Shown here one piece after another: positions 55,062-63,075 of a stretch of DNA of 64,000 bases. The stretch is from Paenibacillus lupini. Its GTDB lineage: Bacteria; Bacillota; Bacilli; Paenibacillales; Paenibacillaceae. Within the stretch, counting starts at the first letter, position 1. The number at the start of each line of letters is the position of its first letter. The stretch spans positions 310,001 through 374,000 of the forward strand of contig NZ_JAASRW010000001.1 in the NCBI RefSeq assembly GCF_011761355.1, written 5' to 3'. The position numbers were made by a program, and so were the translations under genes. The notes beneath the pieces were generated by a model. The model had not been told where the DNA came from and did no database searches. It was given only the letters and a program-made list of their open reading frames with translations.

Positions 55062-55927
55062 TATTCCGACTCCCAACGTCCCAGGATACCGCAAGGCAAG
55101 TTCAGGCCGGATTGCGTGATAGGAAGACCAATCTCGCCACAGTTAATGACGCCGCCAAATTTGTTCTTCATTGTTGTATGGAGCAAATTGTGCAGAACAG
55201 ACGGTGATAGACCAGTTGTGTACGAGTTAATCAGCATGAACAATGGGTTATCCGATAAAATCGTCGTACAGAACTCGAGGAAGGGATACAAATTCTCTTC
55301 GAGTTTCCAAGTTTCGCCGTTTGGTCCACGTCCGTATGAAGGCGGATCCATAATGATCGCATCATATTGGCGGCCGCGGCGCTGCTCACGTTGTACGAAT
55401 TTAAACACGTCGTCGGTAATATATCGGATTGGAGCACTTTCAAGGCCGGACAATTGTGCGTTTTCTTTTGCCCACTGAACCATACCTTTAGAGGCATCCA
55501 CATGCACGACATCAGCTCCAGCAGCTGCAGCGGCAACCGTAGCACCACCGGAGTAGGCGAACAGGTTCAATACGCGAATTGGACGTCCAGCCGAACGGAT
55601 CTTGTCCATCATCCAGCTCCAGTTCACCGCTTGCTCAGGGAACAGCCCAGTATGCTTGAAGCTTGTTGGTTTGATGTGGAACTTCAGCTCGCCGTATGTG
55701 ATCGTCCAGCGTTCAGGCAAGCTGGATTTGAATTGCCATTGTCCACCGCCGGAGGAGCTGCGATGATAATGTCCGTCAGCTTCCTTCCAAGCACCGGATT
55801 CATTGGCGATAGGCCAAATAATCTGTGGATCTGGACGGCGGAGAATATATTGCCCCCAGCGTTCAAGCTTGTCTCCAGCCCCTGTGTCGATGACCTCATA
55901 GTCGGTCCATTTATCTGCTAAGTACAT
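55061..55927 (-). CDS. Class I SAM-dependent methyltransferase, RlmI/RlmK type
   Basis: A Rossmann methyltransferase domain follows an N-terminal RNA-binding-like part. SAM motif I is LNLFAYSGGATVAAAAAGA, motif II VHVDASKGMV, and the catalytic DPPSYGRGPNGE (motif IV) matches rRNA methyltransferases of the RlmI/RlmK group. The 288 residues fit. Stop and the RluA start overlap by one base (TAATG), so the two RNA-modification genes are coupled. AAGGAAGG precedes the ATG. Confidence 0.9.
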   Translation of the reverse strand: MYLADKWTDYEVIDTGAGDKLERWGQYILRRPDPQIIWPIANESGAWKEADGHYHRSSSGGGQWQFKSSLPERWTITYGELKFHIKPTSFKHTGLFPEQAVNWSWMMDKIRSAGRPIRVLNLFAYSGGATVAAAAAGADVVHVDASKGMVQWAKENAQLSGLESAPIRYITDDVFKFVQREQRRGRQYDAIIMDPPSYGRGPNGETWKLEENLYPFLEFCTTILSDNPLFMLINSYTTGLSPSVLHNLLHTTMKNKFGGVINCGEIGLPITQSGLNLPCGILGRWESE

Positions 55928-56058
55928 GTTATAGTGATCCTTCCTTGGTGTATAATTTTCGTTGTATTATAATGAAGTCTTCGACTATTATAACGAAGCG
56001 CACAGAATGAAGCAATTAGGTTAAAAGCTTACGCAGTAAGAATCGCCACAAAAAGCGC

Positions 56059-56715
56059 GTGTCAATTCTTTTTAGGAGGGTACCTATTATTCGAAAACAA
56101 GGGTGGTTAATCGGTTTAACTGTAAGTATGCTGCTATTTATAGGGGCAGCGATGATGGCTGCACGCTCGAAGGCCTCATCGTTTGATGTGTCAGTAGCAG
56201 ATTGGTTTGCGAGTATACATAGTGGAGCGTTGACGGATGTATTTCAAGCCATTACGTCACTTGGCTCAACAATAGGCATCATTGTTATTACTCTTGTTTT
56301 AGCCATATGGCTTGCATGGAGACAAGGGTGGAAAGGAGCAGTGCTGCTAATTTCGGGGGTAGCTGCGGCCTATGTGGTGAACACACTTATCAAATCCGGA
56401 TTTGATCGTGCAAGGCCGGTAGCGGCTTGGGGGATTGAGGCGGATGGGTCCAGCTTTCCGAGCGGAAATGCGATGCTGGCGATCGTTATGTACAGCTTGG
56501 CGGCCATATGGATTATTCAAGACAGAGGGCTTAATCGTATAGCTAAGCGCATGATTACGGTTGTCGCTGCGGCGCTTATTATTTTAATGGGAGCTTCACG
56601 TCTGTACTTCAGCGTTCACTATGCAAGCGATATTATAGGTGGTTACGCGGCAGGATTTGCCGTTGTGTGCCTGGTGATGGTTGTTACAGGACGAAAGAGG
56701 CTTAACAGCCGCTAG
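56059..56715 (+). CDS. PAP2-family membrane phosphatase
   Basis: The PAP2 motifs are KSGFDRARP, SFPSGNAM and SRLYFSVHYASDIIGG, in a protein with about five membrane segments. The family dephosphorylates lipid phosphates such as undecaprenyl diphosphate. The usual PSGH has Asn for His in the second motif. The frame opens at GTG 56059, which has no ribosome site; AGGAGG at 56074-56079 instead points to an ATT codon at 56086 or 56089, so initiation at ATT (as in infC) is likely, giving about 208 residues. Confidence 0.85.
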   Translation: MSILFRRVPIIRKQGWLIGLTVSMLLFIGAAMMAARSKASSFDVSVADWFASIHSGALTDVFQAITSLGSTIGIIVITLVLAIWLAWRQGWKGAVLLISGVAAAYVVNTLIKSGFDRARPVAAWGIEADGSSFPSGNAMLAIVMYSLAAIWIIQDRGLNRIAKRMITVVAAALIILMGASRLYFSVHYASDIIGGYAAGFAVVCLVMVVTGRKRLNSR

Positions 56716-56734
56716 TCCTGCAGACAGCGGCTAT

Positions 56735-57061
56735 TTAAGACTCTCGAATAGCATCTAACATTTTGTCGATTGATACTTTGCGTTTGTCCTCGTCCATGGT
56801 GTTGAGCAGCCGAATGATTTCAAACGTATCCGCTGCAAATGGAGACTCCGCACCTCGCGCATCGCCATCGATAATATAATCGGTGGTGACTTCAAAAAAA
56901 GCCGCGAGTTTAATCAAAGTCTCATAAACGGGCTGCCGGTTGTTGATCTCGTAGTGGCTGTAAGCGGATCGCGTGATGCCGATGGATTGTGCAACTATCT
57001 CTTGAGACAAGCTTCTTTGCTGGCGCAGCTCCTTTAGGCGATCTCCCATCGTCAAGGTCAT
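56735..57061 (-). CDS. XRE-family regulator
   Basis: The helix-turn-helix is MGDRLKELRQQRSLSQEIVA followed by QSIGITRSAYSHYEINNRQP, and a short C-terminal part (MDEDKRKVSIDKMLDAIRES) may dimerise. GAGGAG lies close to the ATG at 57061, and the in-frame TTG two codons later has better spacing. It is divergent from a small zinc-ribbon gene, and a 19-base palindrome lies between them, probably its operator. 108 residues. Confidence 0.88.
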   Translation of the reverse strand: MTLTMGDRLKELRQQRSLSQEIVAQSIGITRSAYSHYEINNRQPVYETLIKLAAFFEVTTDYIIDGDARGAESPFAADTFEIIRLLNTMDEDKRKVSIDKMLDAIRES

Positions 57062-57119
57062 TCGCTCCTCACATTGGATATAAAGATTGGCAATATGTTA
57101 CACTCACTACTAGTAATTT

Positions 57120-57138
57120 ATGATACAAATCGTATCAT
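57120..57138. promoter_or_regulatory. 19-bp palindrome, probable XRE operator
   Basis: ATGATACAAATCGTATCAT has perfect seven-base arms around AAATC. It lies in the divergent region between the XRE gene and the zinc-binding gene. Confidence 0.65.
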
Positions 57139-57205
57139 TGTCAAGCTTTAAATGGGAAAGTTACTAATAAAAATAGAATATTTTAGAAAGAGAGATGGGC
57201 TGGGA

Positions 57206-57394
57206 ATGGTTTTGATCTTTGAATGTGAATGCGGCAATAAAACAGGTTTGTTTGCAACCGGAGACCGTGATGAAACGGGCAGAGAGTTTATTGAGCTAGA
57301 GGATGATGACCGCTTGACGTATGTCGTTGGTGAGGATGGCGTTTTATTCAAATGTAAGTTCTGTGGGTACACTTATCGCATGGATAAGCTGTAG
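57206..57394 (+). CDS. Small zinc-binding protein
   Basis: The protein has two Cys pairs, CECG near the N terminus and CKFCGY near the C terminus, which together could bind one zinc. I start at ATG 57206 (62 residues); an ATG at 57152 would add 18 residues but has no ribosome site. No family is recognised. It is divergent from an XRE gene across a 19-base palindrome, so the two may be coregulated. Confidence 0.6.
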   Translation: MVLIFECECGNKTGLFATGDRDETGREFIELEDDDRLTYVVGEDGVLFKCKFCGYTYRMDKL

Positions 57395-57463
57395 GTGACA
57401 ATCCTATTTGCCTGATCGCAAGTACCACGTGTCATGTTGGGCAAGCCTTCGTCAGCGCGTAAT

Positions 57464-57503
57464 AAAACAGGCCACGGTTCAAAATGAACTGGGCCTGTTT
57501 TTT
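57464..57503 (+). terminator. Intrinsic terminator after the zinc-binding gene
   Basis: AAAACAGGCC and GGCCTGTTTT outer arms with GGTTCA/TGAACT inner arms are followed by TTTTTT. Confidence 0.88.
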
Positions 57504-57526
57504 GTCTGTATCCAGCGATAAATCGC

Positions 57527-57632
57527 AAAAACCTTGCTGCAGTGGGTAAAAGCAGATGCGGTAAGGGGAAGTACCTAAATATGACGGAAAAACCGTACTA
57601 CAGAGGGTAAGAGCTGGTATGGTGCGGAGAAA
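57527..57632. repeat. Pair of imperfect direct repeats, 61-bp period
   Basis: Two units of about 45 bases (57527-57571 and 57588-57632) share AAAAACC, CAG, GGGTAA, AGC, GGT and GAA at the same positions, about 70 percent identity by eye. They lie between a terminator and a convergent gene. No gene is seen here. They look like members of an intergenic repeat family, but no other copy was noticed in this window. Confidence 0.6.
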
Positions 57633-57644
57633 GCGCCAAGCCCA

Positions 57645-58745
57645 CTAGCTGAAACGAATGTCATGTTCTTGCCCTGGGGCGGTGAATTGAATCAGCTTTT
57701 CGCCTTCTATAATTAGTTCAGCCTGCTCCTCATTTGTTAGCAAACGGAAGGGCTCGATGAGGAGAGAAGCTTTATTTCGTTCTCGCTCGATTTTCCATAT
57801 ACCAGCGATGAAACCGTTCAGCAGGATCGTTGCACGCAGGATGCCATTAGCGGTGAAAATTCGTTTGGCATACGTAATATCCATCACCCGTGATCGATCG
57901 ACAATTCCAAGAAGCATTTGATCGAACTCGCTAAGGAAGCGGGCTGGAGGCATTACCTCGGCATTAGGGCGGGGTGCATCAGGAAGATCAAATAACTCAT
58001 TGCCTTGTTCGTCCCGGAATGTAAGGAGCTGTGGACGCAGCTTTTCGAAATGTTCTTTGAGACGCGTGAGTCCACACCAAGCCTGCATATCCTTTACCGT
58101 CGCTGGCCCATAAGCAGCGAGGTAACGCAGTATTAGATCGTCCGTATCGACATGTTCACTAAGGGATTGTCCCAGCCAGACTTCTGAGGAGGTATGGGTT
58201 GCTTGTCCGCTTTCTCCCCACAAACCACGCGGCGGTATTTGAATGAGTGGAACGTAGTTGCGTACAACAGCAGCGAGGGCTTCACTATTAATACCAGGCC
58301 ACAGGTCAGCTAGAAATTTACCTAGCTCACTGAATGTGCGTGCTTTATCCTCGACAAGTTTTCTGCCCTGAAGTGCAACGCTGTCCAAATCAATTCCAGC
58401 AAGAGCCTTGCCAAAGGATCCTTTTAATCCTCGTTCGAGTACAGGCTGTACCCAAGGTCTAATCAATAGACAGTCTTTAGCAGATACAAGATGTAAAGTG
58501 GAGCGCATAAGTGCGATCCGCACAGCTTCACGATTTTGAATTAAAGTAGACAATTCTGACTGCTCAAATCCATTCAGTCTTGTCCAAAGAGAGTAATATG
58601 GCGCGTTTGGAGCTTGAGCCTGCAGGCCGATAAACCATTCCAATGTATCAAGTACAGACATATCCGAACGCGATAACAGCATTTGCCTTGCGAGCAAAGC
58701 TCGATTAATAGCCAATGCACTTAATTTAGGCGTCTCCTGAGTCAT
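57645..58745 (-). CDS. AlkZ-like winged-helix DNA glycosylase family protein
   Basis: The 366-residue protein fits the AlkZ/YcaQ family (winged-helix DNA glycosylases acting on bulky alkylated or crosslinked DNA). The N-terminal QAQ motif in GLQAQAPNAPYYSLW corresponds to the catalytic QxQ. Further family segments are RIALMRSTLHLVSAKDCL, YLAAYGPATVKDMQAWCGL and FDQMLLGIVDRSRV. A related actinobacterial group sits in antibiotic clusters for self-resistance, but here no such genes flank it. GAGGTGG precedes the ATG. Confidence 0.87.
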   Translation of the reverse strand: MTQETPKLSALAINRALLARQMLLSRSDMSVLDTLEWFIGLQAQAPNAPYYSLWTRLNGFEQSELSTLIQNREAVRIALMRSTLHLVSAKDCLLIRPWVQPVLERGLKGSFGKALAGIDLDSVALQGRKLVEDKARTFSELGKFLADLWPGINSEALAAVVRNYVPLIQIPPRGLWGESGQATHTSSEVWLGQSLSEHVDTDDLILRYLAAYGPATVKDMQAWCGLTRLKEHFEKLRPQLLTFRDEQGNELFDLPDAPRPNAEVMPPARFLSEFDQMLLGIVDRSRVMDITYAKRIFTANGILRATILLNGFIAGIWKIERERNKASLLIEPFRLLTNEEQAELIIEGEKLIQFTAPGQEHDIRFS

Positions 58746-58905
58746 CCTCTATCCACCTCAAAATAGGATCATATTTCCATTTAGATTATCTTTCTTTGTA
58801 TTAAGTTACAAGACGGATAAGGTGAAAAAGTTCCAAAATAGAAACATTTTCCATAAATTCAGCGTTTAAACAATATGAAAAACGCATAGTTTAGGAGGGA
58901 ATGAG

Positions 58906-59202
58906 ATGAGTTCGGTACTGGAGCTGAAACGTACAAGTCAATACGCAAATAAGCTGAGGACCTACAAAGTTTACTTGAACGGTGTTATACATGAGAAAAT
59001 TGCTGACGGCCAAACCATGCGCTATGAACTGGAACCAGGCAATTATGAGCTGTACTTGTCCATTGACTGGTGCGGGAGCAATCGATATTCTTTCTGTATT
59101 CAAGAGAATGAGACGATCCAATTGAAGTGCGGAGGCGTGAATAGCCTATTAACTTTATACTATATCATTTTTGACAGGAACAATTACTTATACATTAAGT
59201 GA
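58906..59202 (+). CDS. Small protein of unknown function
   Basis: The 98-residue protein has alternating beta-like sequence (TYKVYLNGVIHEKIADGQ, YELEPGNYELYLSIDWCG), which resembles a small beta-sandwich of the PEGA-like kind, but no family is certain. No signal peptide. AGGAGGG lies before the ATG, making expression likely. It is a single-gene unit between the AlkZ-like gene and a bidirectional terminator. Confidence 0.7.
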   Translation: MSSVLELKRTSQYANKLRTYKVYLNGVIHEKIADGQTMRYELEPGNYELYLSIDWCGSNRYSFCIQENETIQLKCGGVNSLLTLYYIIFDRNNYLYIK

Positions 59203-59251
59203 AAAAAGCCGAATCTAGAAGCCTTGAGGCCCCCTGGATTCGGCTTTTTTT
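59202..59251. terminator. Bidirectional terminator between the small protein and MFS genes
   Basis: AAAAAAGCCGAATC and GATTCGGCTTTTTTT arms (14 bases) enclose about 21 bases. T-runs exist on both strands, serving both convergent genes. Confidence 0.92.
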
Positions 59252-60476
59252 ATCGGGAAGATACTGCGGTGGTTGATGTCTTCACGGTCTTGCTTCGTTT
59301 GCTTGCGATCATACTTACGCAGGAGACAATTAAGAAGAGGACCATGGCAGCGGCAGCGTATCTGTACATCTCTGCATAGCTAGTAGCGGAGGCAATAATG
59401 CCTAGCAGCATCGAGCCGGCAGCAACGCCGAGGTCAATCGTGTTGTAATACAAGCTGTTGGCAAAGCTTGTTTGATGTGGTGCAGCCTCACGCAGCATCC
59501 ATGCTTGTGTCGTTGGCTGAATGGCGCCAAAGCCAAATCCGTACAGCAAGGCCGAGATAATAATGAGTGGCATCGAATGTGCATAAGACAGAATAATCAA
59601 GCTGGCAATGACGATAAATGCGGAAGGTATAAGGACGAGCATTGGTCCGCGGCGATCGAATAATTTGCCGGATATCGGACGAATAACAAGAACGGTAAAC
59701 ACAATAAATAAGAAGAACAAGCCGATCTGCTCAATATTTCGTTGTGCGCCATATAAGGCAATAAAGCCAAGAATACCGCCGTAAGTTATCGACATCAGCA
59801 TGTTCAATACGGCAGGTACCATCATGCGTGCAGTCGAAGATGAGCGCTGCCCTTGATCGTCGGCAGTAGTCTGAACCGGAGCTGGTTGAATCCTGGCAGG
59901 CTGCTGCGGAATACTACGTGTAAGCAGAAGAAGCGGAATTATAATAACAAGTGCGATTGTACCGATCACAGACAAAGTAGTAAATCCGGATTGTTTGATG
60001 ACGGAGAGGCCAATCATCGGACCAAGCGACATCGCTAAGCTGGTGGAAATACCGAAATAGCCGATCCCTTCTCCCGTTCTTTTCTTTGGAATGATCTGTG
60101 TAACTAAAGTAGGGATAATTGTACTAGTCATCCCGAAGCCAACCCCGAAGACAGCTCGCAGAATTAATAATACAGTCATGGATTCAGCGAACGGATAGAG
60201 GATAGTGGCTATTGTTGCGAGAACAAGTCCGGAAAACAAGATCACGTTTCGATGAACGACACGAAGCAGCGGCGTCATTGCAAAGCGTGTAACGATCGCT
60301 GCTAAGGCGAACAAGCTGGTGACAAGACTTAAGGTGAAGTTATCTGGATGGAATTGTTCTTTTGCATAAGTAGGGAACGGAGACAGCAGCATTTGCAGGC
60401 TTAGAAATAACAGCAAATAACTGGCGGTCAACGTAATAAAAGACTTGGTCCAAAGTTTCTCTGGATGTATGTTCAT
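59250..60476 (-). CDS. Major facilitator superfamily transporter
   Basis: This 408-residue transporter has about twelve membrane segments. The conserved loop after helix 2 is weak (LLRVVHRNVI), and the loop 8-9 shows SGKLFDRRGPM. It is of the drug-efflux or sugar-efflux type. It follows a MarR gene with a 6-base gap, so it is likely the regulated efflux pump. Substrate unknown. GGAG lies before the ATG, inside the MarR stop region. Confidence 0.9.
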   Translation of the reverse strand: MNIHPEKLWTKSFITLTASYLLLFLSLQMLLSPFPTYAKEQFHPDNFTLSLVTSLFALAAIVTRFAMTPLLRVVHRNVILFSGLVLATIATILYPFAESMTVLLILRAVFGVGFGMTSTIIPTLVTQIIPKKRTGEGIGYFGISTSLAMSLGPMIGLSVIKQSGFTTLSVIGTIALVIIIPLLLLTRSIPQQPARIQPAPVQTTADDQGQRSSSTARMMVPAVLNMLMSITYGGILGFIALYGAQRNIEQIGLFFLFIVFTVLVIRPISGKLFDRRGPMLVLIPSAFIVIASLIILSYAHSMPLIIISALLYGFGFGAIQPTTQAWMLREAAPHQTSFANSLYYNTIDLGVAAGSMLLGIIASATSYAEMYRYAAAAMVLFLIVSCVSMIASKRSKTVKTSTTAVSSR

Positions 60477-60482
60477 GGTGTA

Positions 60483-60938
60483 TCATTGCTCCTTTTCATG
60501 CTCCAATAAGCTGGTTGTATGGTCGTTAAGTTTTCTTAGCAGTTGATTCATAAGCTCATATTCCTCGATGGACATCACTTGCGCGATCTCAGCAATGGTG
60601 CTGTATTCAATAGGTTCAATTGCATCCGCAGTTTCTTTGCCTTGCTCGGTAATAAATACCTGGAAAGAACGGCGGTCATGCTCACTAGCGCGCTTCGTTA
60701 CAAAGCCTTTCGCTTCCAGCGTATCTAATATACGAGTAGTCGTAGGCTTATCCTTGCCTGCCCGATCTGCAATTTCCTTCTGAATTAATCCATCTTCTTC
60801 TCGTACGCGGAAGAGAACAGCCCATTGTTCAGGAGTCAATCCAAATTCCTTGATGCGGCCTGCAAAGAAATTCGTAAGCTTCCGATAGGTGGCACCAAGC
60901 AAGAAGCCAAGCGAATGATCCAATCCCTTTTGATGCAT
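60483..60938 (-). CDS. MarR-family regulator of the MFS transporter
   Basis: The winged helix-turn-helix is QKEIADRAGKDKPTTTRILD followed by TLEAKGFVTKRASEHDRRSF, the typical MarR wing. I start at ATG 60938, ten bases after GGAG; an in-frame GTG nine bases upstream is too close to it. This gives 151 residues. Two palindromes lie just upstream and probably bind the protein itself. A ligand that releases it, likely a toxic compound, would switch on the pump. Confidence 0.9.
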   Translation of the reverse strand: MHQKGLDHSLGFLLGATYRKLTNFFAGRIKEFGLTPEQWAVLFRVREEDGLIQKEIADRAGKDKPTTTRILDTLEAKGFVTKRASEHDRRSFQVFITEQGKETADAIEPIEYSTIAEIAQVMSIEEYELMNQLLRKLNDHTTSLLEHEKEQ

Positions 60939-60956
60939 TTTACTCACGCTCCAAAT

Positions 60957-60998
60957 TAGTTGTTACAACAACTATATCTCTGACAACTAATTTTGTCA
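60957..60998. promoter_or_regulatory. Two inverted repeats upstream of the MarR-MFS operon
   Basis: TAGTTGTTACAACAACTA (60957-60974) has eight-base arms, and TGACAACTAATTTTGTCA (60981-60998) has TGACAA/TTGTCA arms. They share a GTTGT/ACAAC core and fit MarR operators in the promoter. Confidence 0.65.
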
Positions 60999-61073
60999 AA
61001 CCGCAAATACAGGATTGGAATTTCGGAAATGGGGGAAAATAAGCGGACTACACATAGAGGAGTTAAGCCAAAA

Positions 61074-61868
61074 ATGAGAAAAAAATCAGCATGGATCCAT
61101 ACGTTATGGATCGCGGCCGTTTTGTCTTTGCTGGTCGCCCAGCATCCGGCTGACGCGCTGGCCGGGCCATTTCATTTTGGATTCAAGAAAAGCGTAGGCG
61201 GGCAGCTGCCTTCGATTAATGAAGAGGGCTTCAAAGATGTGGTAATGAAGCATGGAGCGATTTTTCTAGGTGACACGACCAAGAAGGAACTGTATCTCAC
61301 CTTTGATAATGGGTATGAGAATGGCTATACGGCTAAAGTGCTTGATGTGCTTAAGGAGAAGCAGGTGCCTGCCATATTTTTTGTAACGGGGCATTATGTG
61401 AAGGATCAGCCTGAGCTGGTGAAAAGGATGACAGCCGAAGGGCATCTTGTAGGCAATCATTCCTGGACTCACCCAGATATGACACAAATCTCTGCCGAAC
61501 AAATTCGTACCGAGCTGGAGAAGGTGAAGGAGCAGGTCAATACGCTGACCGGGCAGCAGGCCATGACTTATTTGCGACCGCCAAGAGGAATCTTCAGTGA
61601 CAATGTGCTAGCGGTAAGTAAGGAATCCGGCTATACGAACGTATTCTGGTCCGTAGCTTATAAGGATTGGGATGTGAACATGCAAAAAGGAGCGGGCTTC
61701 GCCTATAATCAAGTCGTCGCCCAGCTTCATCCCGGAGCGGTCATTTTACTTCATACCGTGTCCAAAGATAATGCCGCTGCGCTCGGATCGATTATCGACG
61801 AAGCCCGCAAGCAAGGTTATGAGTTTAAGAGCTTAGATCAAATGTCTGTTAAGACTTATGGCAATTAA
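61074..61868 (+). CDS. pdaA: PdaA-type polysaccharide deacetylase
   Basis: PdaA removes the N-acetyl group from MurNAc so that muramic delta-lactam can form in the spore cortex, which is needed for germination. A signal peptide (SAWIHTLWIAAVLSLLVA) is followed by the NodB domain: TFDNGYENGYT (with the PdaA-type D-N in place of DDG), NHSWTHPDM, RPPRG and LLHTVS. ATG 61074 has GAGGAG upstream, giving 264 residues; the frame extends further upstream without a site. Its stop overlaps the stop of the convergent aminotransferase gene. Confidence 0.9.
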   Translation: MRKKSAWIHTLWIAAVLSLLVAQHPADALAGPFHFGFKKSVGGQLPSINEEGFKDVVMKHGAIFLGDTTKKELYLTFDNGYENGYTAKVLDVLKEKQVPAIFFVTGHYVKDQPELVKRMTAEGHLVGNHSWTHPDMTQISAEQIRTELEKVKEQVNTLTGQQAMTYLRPPRGIFSDNVLAVSKESGYTNVFWSVAYKDWDVNMQKGAGFAYNQVVAQLHPGAVILLHTVSKDNAAALGSIIDEARKQGYEFKSLDQMSVKTYGN

Positions 61869-62959
61869 CGTGCAGCAAGGTGCTCGGACGGTTCAAGAAT
61901 AACGGACCAGCCAAATGGATCTTCTACAGTACCTCTTTGAATACCGGTCAGCGTGTCGTACAGCTTTTGCGACAGCTCGCCGGTATTTCCTTCGTTAATG
62001 ACATAACGTGTACCTTCCCACGTCAATTCCCCAATTGGAGAAATAACCGCGGCCGTACCTGTTCCAAATGCTTCGACAAGGCGGCCTTCTTGATGAGCTG
62101 CTACAACCTCATCGATCGACAGCTGTCTTTCAACAACAGGCACATTCATATGCTTAAGCAGACGGATGATCGAATCACGTGTGATCCCATCGAGAATACT
62201 GCCATTCAGTTCAGGTGTAACCACTGTACCATCAATGTTGAAGAAGACGTTCATGCTGCCTACTTCTTCGATATATTTGCGGTGAACACCATCAAGCCAA
62301 AGCACTTGAGAAGCGCCATGAGCATAAGCTTCTTCCTGCGCTTTCAAGCTTGCCGCGTAGTTACCAGCAGTCTTCGCGTTGCCGACACCGCCGCGTACTG
62401 CGCGAACGTATTGGGATTCCACATGGATTTTAACAGGATGAATGCCTTCCGCGTAGTAAGAGCCAACCGGTGACATGATGATCATAAACATGTATTGTGT
62501 TGAAGCATTAACGCCTAGCTGTGCTTCCGTTGCAATAACGAAAGGACGTACATACAGAGAAGTTTCCGCATCAGATGGGATCCAATCGCTGTCAGTCAGA
62601 ATAAGCTGCTTCAGCGCTTCAAGCGCCAGCTCTTCGTCTACTGCAGGAATGCTAAGACGTTCATTGGAACGATTAAGACGTGCCATATTTTGCTCCGGAC
62701 GGAACAGACGGATTTTTCCATCACCGGTTAAGTAAGCTTTAAGGCCTTCAAAAATCGTTTGACCGTAATGGAACACTTTGGCTGCTGGATCAAGCGAAAT
62801 CGGCTGATAAGGCACGACGCGCGGGTTATACCAGCCTGTAGCTGCATCATAATCCATAATGAACATGTGGTCGGTATAATACTTGCCAAATCCAAGCTCA
62901 GACGCTTTTGGTTTCGGTTTTTTGTTCGTAGAAAGTTCTATTGTGATGGTTGATTTCAT
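61865..62959 (-). CDS. ilvE: Branched-chain amino acid aminotransferase
   Basis: This fold type IV PLP enzyme transaminates the last step of valine, leucine and isoleucine synthesis. The 364-residue size and VFHYGQTIFEGLKAY, the PLP Lys in GNAKTAGNYAASLKAQ, EEVGSMNVFF and GTGTAAVISPIGE match the BCAT group. AAGGAGAG lies before ATG 62959; a frame continues 17 codons upstream without a site. A LysR gene diverges from it. It supplies the same pathway as leuCD in this window. Confidence 0.93.
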   Translation of the reverse strand: MKSTITIELSTNKKPKPKASELGFGKYYTDHMFIMDYDAATGWYNPRVVPYQPISLDPAAKVFHYGQTIFEGLKAYLTGDGKIRLFRPEQNMARLNRSNERLSIPAVDEELALEALKQLILTDSDWIPSDAETSLYVRPFVIATEAQLGVNASTQYMFMIIMSPVGSYYAEGIHPVKIHVESQYVRAVRGGVGNAKTAGNYAASLKAQEEAYAHGASQVLWLDGVHRKYIEEVGSMNVFFNIDGTVVTPELNGSILDGITRDSIIRLLKHMNVPVVERQLSIDEVVAAHQEGRLVEAFGTGTAAVISPIGELTWEGTRYVINEGNTGELSQKLYDTLTGIQRGTVEDPFGWSVILEPSEHLAAR

Positions 62960-63046
62960 CGTCTTTGATCTCTCCTTGTTGCTAGTTATAGTTGAATCGT
63001 ACCATGCCAATCGATATATTTAAAGTATCTGTTTTATTGTGAACAC

Positions 63047-63061
63047 ATACCGAAAAGGTAT
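63047..63061. promoter_or_regulatory. T-N11-A palindrome between ilvE and the LysR gene
   Basis: ATACCGAAAAGGTAT is a perfect inverted repeat of five-base arms around GAAAA, the LysR consensus shape, located 15 bases before the LysR start. Confidence 0.55.
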
Positions 63062-63075
63062 ATTGGGGGCTGGCT

